Below are positions 8,564-16,323 of a DNA stretch of 64,000 nt, piece after piece. A model generated the notes under the pieces. The model ran no database searches. It was given only the letters and a program-made list of their open reading frames with translations, and was not told the DNA's origin. Source of the stretch: Mycetocola sp. GTDB taxonomy: Bacteria > Actinomycetota > Actinomycetes > Actinomycetales > Microbacteriaceae. A program made the translations under genes and the position numbers. Positions within the stretch are counted from its first letter, which is position 1. Each line of letters begins with the position of its first letter. The DNA lies in contig NZ_JAODMP010000047.1 in NCBI RefSeq assembly GCF_025464835.1, forward strand, positions 1 to 64,000, written 5' to 3'.

Positions 8564-8794
8564 TCAGCTTCCAGGCCCGCCGAAGCTTGCGGCGCTCATC
8601 TCGCCGTCGAACTCCCGCATGGCAGCCAATGCCCTCCGTGCCGCGCGCCGTTTCCGGAGGATGAAGGTTGCCGTGAGCGTGTACGGGACGGCGCGGACCG
8701 TGAGGACGCAGGCCAGAGGAAGCATCACCATGATCAGGAGGGATGGCGCCCATGCCGAGGATCACGCCGAGCACACCAGAGGTGATGACGCCCT
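8564..8794 (-). pseudogene. Decayed membrane-protein gene
   Basis: Two minus-strand frames each contain credible membrane-protein sequence but neither forms a gene. The upstream piece reads GVITSGVLGVILGMGA directly after an in-frame stop. After a frame change the downstream piece reads LLIMVMLPLACVLTVRAV, then a basic segment ILRKRRAARRALAAMREFDGE, and stops at 8564-8566. The hydrophobic-then-basic pattern suggests the C-terminal part of a small integral membrane protein. The family could not be named and the call depends on fragment plausibility only. Confidence 0.35.
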
Positions 8795-8988
8795 AGGGTT
8801 CAGCTCGCCGTAGCGGCCGTCCGCGGCGCAGGGTCGACCACGTCGGATGCGTCATGGTGTGTCAGTTCTGTAGCGTAGCTGCCGCCCGTGTTGCCGGTTG
8901 ATCGATTGACCCGTTCGGGGGCTCACATCCACCCGTGGCAGAGAACCGCGCTTGTTGCAAGGCCAGAGGTTCCCGCGGACTCCCGGCC

Positions 8989-9004
8989 TAGCATGGAGAC
9001 GATG
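8989..9004 (+). promoter_or_regulatory. Leaderless promoter of the UvrA-like gene
   Basis: TAGCAT at 8989-8994 precedes ATG 9002 by 7 nt. This also decides the start codon, since the longer in-frame ORF begins 114 bp upstream without such a signal. Confidence 0.45.
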
Positions 9005-11539
9005 TCGACTTCACTCCAGGACCCCGTCTTTACTTCTCACAACCTGCCAGACGAAGGATTCGTCCGGGTGAGAGGAGCGCGCGAGAACAACCTGCACAAC
9101 GTCGACGTCGACGTTCCCCGCGGCAGCATTGTCGCCTTCACCGGGGTATCGGGCTCGGGCAAGTCCTCGCTCGCATTCGGCACGATCTTCGCCGAGGCGC
9201 AGCGCCGGTTCCTCGAATCCGTTGCGCCATACGCCAGGCGGCTCATCGCCCAGGGCCACACCCCGCACGTCGACTCCATCACAGGGCTGCCTCCCGCTGT
9301 GGCTCTCCAGCAGCGCCGGGGAGCGCCCAGCTCCCGGTCGACGGTCGGAACGCTCACCACCCTGTCGAACTCGATGCGGATGCTGTTCTCTCGCGCGGGC
9401 ACCTACCCACCGGGTGCGGCCCGGCTGGATTCGGATTCGTTCTCCTCGAACACGGCAATCGGCGCCTGTCCCCGCTGCCACGGTCTCGGTATCGCACACA
9501 CGGTGACGGAGTCGTCGGCCGTCCACGATCCGTCGCTGAGCATCCGCGATGGCGCCATCACCGCCTGGCCGGGTGCCTGGCAGGGCAAGAACCTGCGTGA
9601 TGTCGTCGCTGAACTCGGCCACGACATCGACATCCCGTGGCGTGACCTGCCCGAATCCACCCGCGAGTGGCTGGTCTCCACCGATGAGCAGCCAGTCGTC
9701 GAGGTGACACCGCAGAGGGACCGGGTCGCAAAACCATACAAGGGCCGGTTCTGGAGCGCGAAAAGCTACATCATGCACACCCTCGCCGACTCGAAGAGCG
9801 AGACCGCGAGGGCGCGAGCGATGCGCTTCGTCGATACCGGCCCCTGTGACGAGTGCGGCGGGAGCGGCCATATCCAGGCGGCGCTCGCCGTGACCTTCGC
9901 CGGTCACACGATCGCCGATCTCAACGGGATGCCGCTGTCTGGCCTCGCCGAGATCCTCCGGCCCACCGCACGGCTGGGTACCGCGACGGCCGCCGTGTCT
10001 TCCGCCTCATCCGGCGAGGTCACGGAAGTTGCGGTGACCATCGCCGCCGATCTTCTCAGCCGGATCGAGGTGCTCACAGGGCTGGGCCTCGGCTACCTCA
10101 GTCTCGCCCGCAAGACGCCCACACTGTCGCCGGGGGAGATGCAGCGACTGCGCATCGCCACACAGCTGCGCTCGGGGCTGTTCGGCGTGGTCTACGTGCT
10201 CGATGAACCGTCCGCCGGCCTGCATCCGGCCGACGCCGAGCCTCTCCTCGTGGTGCTCGAACAGCTCAAGGCCTCTGGCAACACGGTATTCGTCGTTGAG
10301 CACAACATGGACGTGGTCCGCCACGCCGACTGGCTCGTCGACGTCGGCCCGCGCGCCGGTTCGGGAGGCGGCTCGGTGCTCTACAGTGGCCCGGTTGCTG
10401 GGCTTGCCGAGGTTGACGCATCCGTCACCCGGCCGTTCCTCTTCCGGGATCCGGCCGCCAGGGCGGCGCCACGGCTGCCGCGTCTCGTCGCCGACTGGCT
10501 TCGGCTGTCAGGGGTCACCCGCCACAATCTCAGCGATCTCGACGTCTCGGTGCCGCTCGGCGTGCTCACCGTGGTGACCGGTGTGTCCGGATCGGGTAAG
10601 TCGACGCTCGTCAGCCGCGTTCTCGCGGACACCGTGCGAGCAGGGCTCGGCCGCGGCCCAGAGACCGAGGCCTCCATCGTCGAGGTGGACGCCGAGGCAG
10701 GCGAAGGCGCTACCGTCGTCGCCGGGGTGAGCGGACTCCACACAATCGACCGTCTGGTCCGGGTCGACCAGCGGCCGATCGGCCGCACACCGCGCTCCAA
10801 CCTGGCCACATACACCGGGCTGTTCGATGCGGTCCGTTCGACATTCGCCGCCACTCCGGATGCCGTCAGCCGCGGCTACGACGCGGGCCGGTTTTCCTTC
10901 AACGTCGCAGGTGGACGCTGTGACACCTGCCTGGGCGAGGGATTCGTCACCGTCGAACTGCTCTTCCTGCCCGGCAGCTATGCGCCGTGCCCGGTGTGCG
11001 AAGGCGCCCGCTACAACGCGCAGACCCTCGAGATCCACTACCGGGGCAAGAGCATCGCGGAGGTGCTCGGCATGACAGTGGACGACGCCGCGAAGTTCCT
11101 CGCCGATGTTCCGGCTGCCGCTCGGAGCCTCGCGACCCTGGCAGACGTCGGACTCGGCTACCTGCGTCTGGGTCAGCCGGCAACGGAGCTCTCGGGCGGT
11201 GAGGCGCAACGCATCAAACTTGCCACCGAGCTGCAGCGTGCCCGCCGTGGCCACACCCTCTACCTGCTCGACGAACCGACGACCGGGCTGCACCCAGCCG
11301 ACGTCCAACTGCTGATGACCCAGCTGAACCGGCTCGTCGACGCCGGAAATACCGTCGTTCTGGTCGAACACGACATGGACGTGGCCGCGACCGCCGACTG
11401 GATCATCGACATGGGCCCCTCGGGCGGAGACGCCGGGGGTCGCATCCTGGCGGCTGGCGTGCCGGCGACGGTGGCGGAGCATCCGGAAAGCCGGACGGCA
11501 CCGTATCTCGCCGCGCGGCTCACCGAGCTGGCCGGCTGA
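9002..11539 (+). CDS. UvrA-like (UvrA2 type) excinuclease ATPase subunit
   Basis: An 845-residue tandem ABC ATPase of the UvrA family. Walker A loops are GVSGSGKSS (near residue 48) and GVSGSGKST (near residue 532). Signature motifs are LSPGEMQRLRIA and LSGGEAQRIKLA, with Walker B regions VYVLDEPSAGLHPAD and LYLLDEPTTGLHPAD. Zinc-finger cysteines appear in CPRCHG, CDECGGSG and CDTCLGEGF/CPVCEG. It is about 100 residues shorter than canonical UvrA, as expected for UvrA2/DrrC-type paralogues that lack the UvrB-binding domain and are linked to resistance to DNA-binding drugs or to repair. No UvrB or drug-biosynthesis gene is adjacent. Confidence 0.9.
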   Translation: MSTSLQDPVFTSHNLPDEGFVRVRGARENNLHNVDVDVPRGSIVAFTGVSGSGKSSLAFGTIFAEAQRRFLESVAPYARRLIAQGHTPHVDSITGLPPAVALQQRRGAPSSRSTVGTLTTLSNSMRMLFSRAGTYPPGAARLDSDSFSSNTAIGACPRCHGLGIAHTVTESSAVHDPSLSIRDGAITAWPGAWQGKNLRDVVAELGHDIDIPWRDLPESTREWLVSTDEQPVVEVTPQRDRVAKPYKGRFWSAKSYIMHTLADSKSETARARAMRFVDTGPCDECGGSGHIQAALAVTFAGHTIADLNGMPLSGLAEILRPTARLGTATAAVSSASSGEVTEVAVTIAADLLSRIEVLTGLGLGYLSLARKTPTLSPGEMQRLRIATQLRSGLFGVVYVLDEPSAGLHPADAEPLLVVLEQLKASGNTVFVVEHNMDVVRHADWLVDVGPRAGSGGGSVLYSGPVAGLAEVDASVTRPFLFRDPAARAAPRLPRLVADWLRLSGVTRHNLSDLDVSVPLGVLTVVTGVSGSGKSTLVSRVLADTVRAGLGRGPETEASIVEVDAEAGEGATVVAGVSGLHTIDRLVRVDQRPIGRTPRSNLATYTGLFDAVRSTFAATPDAVSRGYDAGRFSFNVAGGRCDTCLGEGFVTVELLFLPGSYAPCPVCEGARYNAQTLEIHYRGKSIAEVLGMTVDDAAKFLADVPAAARSLATLADVGLGYLRLGQPATELSGGEAQRIKLATELQRARRGHTLYLLDEPTTGLHPADVQLLMTQLNRLVDAGNTVVLVEHDMDVAATADWIIDMGPSGGDAGGRILAAGVPATVAEHPESRTAPYLAARLTELAG

Positions 11540-11553
11540 GAAGCACGCGACCC

Positions 11554-12246
11554 CTAGAAGAGATCCGGTGACGGGGTCGAGGAGTGACGGATCGACACAT
11601 CGGCGTGACGGTCGAAGCGGTAACCAACGCCCCGAACGGTGCGGACGATGTCCTCGTAGCGGCCGAGCTTGGCGCGCAGGCGGCGCACGTGTACGTCGAT
11701 CGTGCGCTCGTTGGGCACCTCGTCCTCGTCACCGGCTTTCCAGAGCGACGAGATGAGTTCGGTCCGATCAATCGTGCGGCCTTCCCGCAGCACGAGATAC
11801 TGCAGCAGTTCGAACTCCTTGTAGGTCAGGCTGACCGACTCGTTGTCGAGCACCAGGCGCTTACGGGAGATGTCGATGACAACACCGGAATGAGCCCGAT
11901 CGAGCTCTTCCTGCTCTTCGGCCTGGCGGTGTTTGGCGAGGGCCGACGGGTCCTGCAGGGCGAGCCGGACGACATCGACGTCGCGGCCGCCTGCGCCCTC
12001 CGGCGCCAGGGCGACTGCCGCGTAGGTCTCGGACTCTGGCGCCAGGTCGGCGGCGAGAGCTTTGAGCGCCTGGACGATTGCGCCGAGGCTCGTGCCCGCT
12101 GCCGCCGCCTTGGCATCGTCGATCCCGACATAGAGGACGAACCCGCGAGCTTCGGTTCCGGCCGGAACGGCTCGAAGGTGCGGAGCGGATGACGAAGCGG
12201 AGGAGGTGTTGGACGGCGCGAAAGAGGTTGCGTGTGCGAGGGACAT
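11554..12246 (-). CDS. Winged-helix (OmpR/PhoB-type) transcriptional regulator without receiver domain
   Basis: A 230-residue protein. The C-terminal 100 residues are a textbook OmpR/PhoB DNA-binding domain: SLTYKEFELLQYLVLREGRTIDR, then ERTIDVHVRRLRAKLG and IVRTVRGVGYRF. The N-terminal half is not a response-regulator receiver; it lacks the acidic pocket and phospho-Asp and instead reads FVLYVGIDDAKAAAAGTSLGA followed by a predicted helical segment. Similar orphan winged-helix regulators occur in Microbacteriaceae. No histidine kinase is adjacent, so the signal is unknown. AAAGGAA lies 9-10 nt before ATG 12246. It converges on the UvrA-like gene with only 14 bp between stops. Confidence 0.85.
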   Translation of the reverse strand: MSLAHATSFAPSNTSSASSSAPHLRAVPAGTEARGFVLYVGIDDAKAAAAGTSLGAIVQALKALAADLAPESETYAAVALAPEGAGGRDVDVVRLALQDPSALAKHRQAEEQEELDRAHSGVVIDISRKRLVLDNESVSLTYKEFELLQYLVLREGRTIDRTELISSLWKAGDEDEVPNERTIDVHVRRLRAKLGRYEDIVRTVRGVGYRFDRHADVSIRHSSTPSPDLF

Positions 12247-12459
12247 CAGGAAGTTCCTTTTGATGATGAGTCTGCGTCGAACCGCGGCCCCGCGATGCGC
12301 GGGTGCCGGTGGGCGGCGGCGGTTCGGAATGTGGCCTGTGCGGTGGCCGGAGCGGATGCGGAGTGTGGCATCCGGGACGCGAGCGGCGACGAGATCGGTC
12401 GACGGGCGCGTGGCGACGGGTTACGCGGTTAGCGACACATTCGACAACACATGCCTGCG

Positions 12460-12484
12460 CTGCCGGCCATCATCATGCCGGCAG
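12460..12484. terminator. 8-bp perfect stem hairpin
   Basis: CTGCCGGC and GCCGGCAG flank a 9-nt loop (CATCATCAT). It sits in a non-coding region about 215 bp upstream of the winged-helix gene start; there is no obvious gene for it to terminate. Confidence 0.4.
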
Positions 12485-12728
12485 TTCCACGAGGCTCGAA
12501 GGAGCTCAAGGGGAAGGCGTTATCAGTCATGTCGAGAAGTTAACAGCACCGCGTCGAAGTGTGTCAAATCTTTGCACCGGATGACGATAAAACCCCAGAT
12601 TTAGAAGTTTCTGCATCGAATCCGTGGAAGAGGCACAGATTCTGTCGATGCGATTCGCGTGGTGGCGACGCGGCGCAGGACCTGCGTGAGGTGCCGGGGC
12701 CCGGATCGACGCAGCAGCGTGCGCTACA

Positions 12729-12777
12729 TTGCCAGAAGCGGCTGGAGATCTCGCCGGAACCCGACCCTTCCTGGCAA
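12729..12777. repeat. 49-nt hairpin element, copy 2
   Basis: Bounded by TTGCC and GGCAA, exactly 49 nt, with left half TTGCCAGAAGCGGCTGGAG, which differs from copy 1 (5231-5279) at two positions in 19. It lies about 110 bp past the upp stop codon (transcribed leftward) and could be part of its terminator region. Confidence 0.5.
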
Positions 12778-12886
12778 TGGAACGCTTCTGCGGAGCGGAT
12801 GCCGTGGCATCCGTCGCGCAGTTACGAAGCGGGCGACGGCACGATCTGCCGAGGGTGTGGTCGGGCGGGTGAAAAAGGGTGTCGTC

Positions 12887-13519
12887 CTAGACGAGCCCGT
12901 AGAGGCGGTCACCGGCGTCGCCGAGACCCGGAACGATGTAGCCGTTCTCGTCGAGGCGTTCATCCATGGCGCCCAGGACGATCGTGACGTCGCGGCCCTC
13001 CGTCGCCTTCTCGAGCGCAGCGATTCCTTCGGGCGCGGCGAGCAGGCAGATGGCAGTGACGTCGACGGCTCCGCGGGCGAACAGGAACTCGATCGCCGCA
13101 CCGAGCGACCCACCGGTCGCGAGCATCGGGTCGAGGACGAAGCACTGCCGGTCGGAGAGGTCGTCGGGCAGGCGCTCCGCGTAGGTGGCGGGCTCGAGCG
13201 TCTCTTCGTTACGCACCATGCCGAGGAAACCGACCTCAGCGGTCGGCAGAAGCTTCACCATGCCCTCGAGCATGCCGAGTCCGGCGCGAAGGATAGGCAC
13301 GACCAGGGGTCGCGGTTGACTGATCGCCAGGCCCATCGTCGTGGTGACCGGGGTCTCGATCTCGACCGGCTCGGTGCGCACATTCCGTGTCGCTTCATAG
13401 GCGAGCAGGGTGACAAGCTCCTCGGTGAGGGCGCGGAACACCGGCGACGGTGTGGTCCGATCCCGCAACACGGTCAGCTTGTGGGTGATCAGGGGATGGT
13501 CCGCTACGTGCACTCGCAT
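12887..13519 (-). CDS. upp: Uracil phosphoribosyltransferase
   Basis: A 210-residue pyrimidine salvage enzyme making UMP from uracil and PRPP in the cytosol. Diagnostic segments are [36 protein letters not shown] (PRPP-binding loop near residues 120-145) and the C-terminal uracil-binding [20 protein letters not shown]. Length matches the family (about 208-212). ATG 13519 has TAGGTT (plus-strand 13526-13531 in reverse) 6 nt upstream, a leaderless promoter. It is divergent from tadA. Confidence 0.96.
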   Translation of the reverse strand: MRVHVADHPLITHKLTVLRDRTTPSPVFRALTEELVTLLAYEATRNVRTEPVEIETPVTTTMGLAISQPRPLVVPILRAGLGMLEGMVKLLPTAEVGFLGMVRNEETLEPATYAERLPDDLSDRQCFVLDPMLATGGSLGAAIEFLFARGAVDVTAICLLAAPEGIAALEKATEGRDVTIVLGAMDERLDENGYIVPGLGDAGDRLYGLV

Positions 13520-13662
13520 GGTTCAAACCTACCGCCTGCGGTCCGATCCCCCGTCGACGAAAGGTTCGGATCCACCGGTGCGGGTGGGTACTGTTCGCTG
13601 AGAACGCTGAACCCGCTCTGAACCACGCGTCCAATAGGCTTTCGGCAGAACAGGAGGCCCGG

Positions 13663-14139
13663 ATGCCGCTGCCCATCGACCCCGTCGATCAGAGGTGGAT
13701 GCTCCGCGCCCTCGACGAAGCGCAGGCGGCGCTGATCACCGAAGACGTCCCTGTCGGTGCCGTCATCGTCGGTTCCGACGGGCTCCTCCTCTCGACCGGG
13801 CGCAACGCCCGCGAGGCGAGGAAAGACCCGACCGCCCACGCGGAGGTCGAAGCGATTCGGGCCGCGGCTGCGGCATCAGGGAATTGGCACCTCACGGACG
13901 TGACCCTCTACGTCACCCTCGAACCATGTGTCATGTGCGCTGGAGCGATCCTCGCAGCGCGGATTCCCCGGGTCGTTTTCGGCGCGTGGGATGAGAAGGC
14001 GGGAGCATCGGGCAGCGTCTACGACGTGTTGCGGGATCGTCGGCTCAACCACCGGGTCGAGGTGGTCGCCGGTGTCGAAACGGATGCCTGTTCGTCGCTT
14101 CTGACGGACTTCTTCCGTTCCTCCGGCCGGCCGCGCTGA
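13663..14139 (+). CDS. tadA: tRNA-specific adenosine-34 deaminase
   Basis: A 158-residue zinc deaminase converting A34 to inosine in tRNA-Arg(ACG). The catalytic HAEVE motif has His59 and Glu61, and PCVMC supplies Cys89 and Cys92 for zinc; VPVGAVIV and the C-terminal tRNA-contact region (DVLRDRRLNHRVEVVAGV) are also present. An AGGAGG site precedes ATG 13663. It converges with the universal stress protein gene with only 4 bp between stop codons. In many actinobacteria upp and tadA are neighbours, as here. Confidence 0.96.
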   Translation: MPLPIDPVDQRWMLRALDEAQAALITEDVPVGAVIVGSDGLLLSTGRNAREARKDPTAHAEVEAIRAAAAASGNWHLTDVTLYVTLEPCVMCAGAILAARIPRVVFGAWDEKAGASGSVYDVLRDRRLNHRVEVVAGVETDACSSLLTDFFRSSGRPR

Positions 14140-14143
14140 GAGC

Positions 14144-14989
14144 TCAGCGGGCGATCACCGTCGGCGCGGAGAGTCGCGCGAGGACCCCATGGCTCACCGA
14201 GCCGAGCAGGAAACGGGCGACGGCACCCCGGCCGTGGCTGCCCACCACGATGAGTGAGGCATCCTCCGCCACCTCGGAGAGGACGGTGACCGGGTCGCCC
14301 TCCGCAACGATGCGGCGGACCTGAAGGTTCGGGTGGGCACCCATCACCCCGTCAAGCGCACGGGCGAGGGTCTGGTTGCCGATCTCTGTCAGGTCCTCGA
14401 CGTACTCGACCGGGAAAGCGAGGTCGTAGCCGTAGACAACCGGGTTGGGCCAGGCATTCACGGCGATGAGGGGCTGCCCCAGCCTCTCGGCTTCCTCGAC
14501 GGCGAACACCAGCGCGTGCTCGGAACTTGGTGAACCGTCCACCCCGACGACGACGCCGGACCTGCCGGAGTAATCGACGGCAGGGACGACAGCGACAGGA
14601 GTGGTGCTCGCTGCCGCGATGCGGAAACCGCGGTTGCCGTGCCTGCGCGAGGTGTCCTGGCCCGTCGAGTCGCTGCCAACGACGACCATCTCGACATCCC
14701 GCGAGAGGGCGATCAGGTCCGCCTGAGGGTCACCCACCCGCGTTTCCGACGCCACCTCGAGTCCAGGAGCCACCGTCCGCGCCAGCTCCTCCGCTGATGC
14801 GAGCATCTGCCCGATGTCGGAGCGGGCGGCTTCCAGAAGTCCTGCGCTGCCTGCGCGACGCATCCCCTCGTCGACGATGTGAACGAGATGGAGTCCCAGG
14901 CCGCGGGACTTGGCACGCTCGGCGGCCCAGCGTACCGCCGTCCTGCTTGTGTCGAAGTTCTTGACACCGACCAGCATTCGTGTGGCCAT
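14144..14989 (-). CDS. Universal stress protein, tandem UspA domains
   Basis: A 281-residue protein with two UspA domains (about 4-140 and 150-281). The second carries the ATP-binding signature VVGSHGRGAVARFLLGSVSHGVL (G-2X-G-9X-G-S); the first has a degenerate equivalent around VVVGSDSTGQDTSRRHGNRG. Such tandem proteins bind ATP and support survival under hypoxia or starvation in actinobacteria. A GAGAGCGGGA site precedes ATG 14989. The HhH-GPD gene ends up to 24 bp upstream in the same direction, so an operon is likely. Confidence 0.92.
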   Translation of the reverse strand: MATRMLVGVKNFDTSRTAVRWAAERAKSRGLGLHLVHIVDEGMRRAGSAGLLEAARSDIGQMLASAEELARTVAPGLEVASETRVGDPQADLIALSRDVEMVVVGSDSTGQDTSRRHGNRGFRIAAASTTPVAVVPAVDYSGRSGVVVGVDGSPSSEHALVFAVEEAERLGQPLIAVNAWPNPVVYGYDLAFPVEYVEDLTEIGNQTLARALDGVMGAHPNLQVRRIVAEGDPVTVLSEVAEDASLIVVGSHGRGAVARFLLGSVSHGVLARLSAPTVIAR

Positions 14990-15013
14990 CGGGTCCCGCT
15001 CTCTTTTCGGTAT

Positions 15014-15592
15014 TCAGGTCGCTTTCTTCGCGGCGGCCTTCGCCGCCCGTTTGGTCTCCCGCACGCGCGAGAGTGACTCGGTGTCGATGATGTCGGCGAC
15101 GGAGCGGAAGCTGCCGTCGTCACCGTACGAGCCGGCGGCTTCACGCCATCCGGAACCGGTGAAACCATACTGCTTGCCGAGGAGCGCGACGAAGATGCGG
15201 GCTTTCTGCTCGCCGAAGCCGGGAAGCCCGGTGAGCCGCCGGTACACCTCGTGCCCATCGGGGGCGCCGCGGGTCCACAGGGCGGAGGCGTCGCCGCCCC
15301 ACTCGGCGACGAGGCTGCGGCACAGCACCTGGATTCGGCCGGCCATGTTGCCGGGGTAGCGGTGAACGGCTGGCGGCGTGCGGCACACCTCGACGAAAGC
15401 CTCAGGGTCATGTTCTGCGATCGACGCGGCGTCGAAGGATCCCAGACGGTCGCGGATCTTCGCCGGCCCCGCGAACGCCGTCTCCATCGGCACCTGCTGG
15501 TCGAGCAGCATGCCGATCAGCAGAGCCAGGGGGTCCGCCGACAGCAGCTCGTCAGCGTCGGGGTCCCCGGTAATACTCAACTGCGGCGTCAT
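15014..15592 (-). CDS. HhH-GPD family base-excision DNA repair protein
   Basis: A 192-residue protein with the HhH-GPD glycosylase fold: LLIGMLLDQQVPMETAFAGP (helical N-domain), then the helix-hairpin-helix LTGLPGFGEQKARIFVALLG near residues 120-140. The C-terminus is Lys/Arg/Ala-rich (RVRETKRAAKAAAKK) and probably binds DNA. Actinobacterial relatives are annotated as HhH-GPD-type repair proteins with unknown lesion specificity. No Fe-S cysteine cluster is seen, unlike Nth or MutY. It is transcribed toward the universal stress protein gene. Confidence 0.88.
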   Translation of the reverse strand: MTPQLSITGDPDADELLSADPLALLIGMLLDQQVPMETAFAGPAKIRDRLGSFDAASIAEHDPEAFVEVCRTPPAVHRYPGNMAGRIQVLCRSLVAEWGGDASALWTRGAPDGHEVYRRLTGLPGFGEQKARIFVALLGKQYGFTGSGWREAAGSYGDDGSFRSVADIIDTESLSRVRETKRAAKAAAKKAT

Positions 15593-15657
15593 GCCTCATG
15601 CCTACCACGCTCCCGGGAGAAGTACGAGCCATACGGCTCCATAGTGCGGAACGAGCG

Positions 15658-16295
15658 TCAGTCCTCGCTCGTGAGCACGATCGCTTCTGTCGCAGGAGCG
15701 TCTGCGGATGCGTGACGGTCGACATCCGGATCGAGATCACTCGCGCGGCTGGCACAGCGGTGCGGATACGTTGATCGATGGCGTCGATGTGGGCGGAGAC
15801 GACGTCGAGCGGCAGATCGGCTGAGAATGCGAGCTTGGCTGCTACGAGGAGTTCGTCCGGCCCCAGGTACAGCGTCTTCATCTGGATGAGCCTCTCGATC
15901 TCGCCGCCGTTCTCGATGGCGGCCGTGATCGCTGAAGAGACCGTTGTGAATGCCCTCGTAAATGGAGAACACCCCACTGACCGAGAACAGGATGATCGAG
16001 ACGACGAACGCGTGAACGTAGCGTTCCTGGCCGTAGCCGTAGCCGTAAGCCCTAGCCCTAGCCCTAGCCCTAGCCGTAGCCGTAGCCGTAGCCGAAGGGA
16101 TGCTGCGTGTCTGCCGCACGTTTTGGCCTTGCGTCCACCGAGCAGAAGCAGCAACTGGTTGTCAGAGTCGGCCACCGAACGCTCTCAGCCAGCATCGACG
16201 ACGATCCTGAGAAGAGAGACGCGATAAATTTCGTCACCGCTATCCCCAAGTTTGCGAGGTATGCCGCGACGATTGCCCTGCTGCCGCGTGCTCAC
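15658..16295 (-). pseudogene. Decayed cation diffusion facilitator (CDF) family transporter
   Basis: Pieces of one CDF protein lie in order in different minus-strand frames: a GTG start at 16295 after AGAGGGAG; AIVAAYLANLGIAVTKF and SGSSSMLAESV (first helix); SVADSDNQLLLLLGG (second); ADTQHPFGYGYG then a hexanucleotide expansion; QERYVHAFVVSIILFSVSG and VFSIYEGIH (third); then a jump to MKTLYLGPDELLVAAK and IDAIDQRIRTAVP (cytoplasmic domain), with stop at 15658. The region for helices 4-6, roughly 110 residues, is missing, and at least three frameshifts are visible. Intact members export Zn2+, Mn2+ or Fe2+. This copy cannot be functional. Confidence 0.85.
16031..16097. repeat. Compound hexanucleotide tandem repeat in the CDF pseudogene
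   Basis: Eleven adjacent units: CCGTAG x2, one 7-nt CCGTAAG, CCCTAG x4, CCGTAG x3, CCGAAG. Read on the minus strand the core unit is TACGGC, encoding Tyr-Gly, and it starts exactly at the conserved HPFGYG motif of the CDF protein. The array therefore looks like slipped-strand expansion of the Gly-Tyr-Gly codons, followed by drift to the CTAGGG variant. Confidence 0.9.
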
Positions 16296-16323
16296 TGTCG
16301 ATCTCCCTCTTCTGCGAGGAAGT

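Larger units (their letters stand above)
8204..9001. other. 800-bp gene-poor stretch with a decayed gene and an AT-rich patch
   Basis: No intact gene was found. It holds a perfect 11-bp stem hairpin (8252-8279), an unusually AT-rich 70-bp patch (about 8335-8405) with several TAAC/GTTA motifs, and frameshifted membrane-protein fragments on the minus strand (8564-8794). The right end contains the leaderless promoter of the UvrA-like gene. Confidence 0.6.
12247..12886. other. 640-bp intergenic region without a recognisable gene
   Basis: No protein with recognisable composition was found in any frame. It includes a hairpin (12460-12484), a relatively AT-rich stretch at about 12515-12630 that probably holds the promoter of the winged-helix gene, and the second copy of the 49-nt element (12729-12777). 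The length is unusual for this compact window; gene loss or an undetected RNA are possible. Confidence 0.5.

Noticed and set aside
16031-16097. Telomere-like CCCTAG repeats, suggesting a linear replicon end
   Set aside because: The array is internal, short, imperfect and explained by codon expansion within a CDF gene; intact housekeeping genes continue on both sides.
15552-16175. Intact 207-codon or 153-codon proteins in the 15.6-16.2 kb region
   Set aside because: Each frame carries only part of a CDF transporter interrupted by shadow sequence, so they are pieces of one pseudogene.
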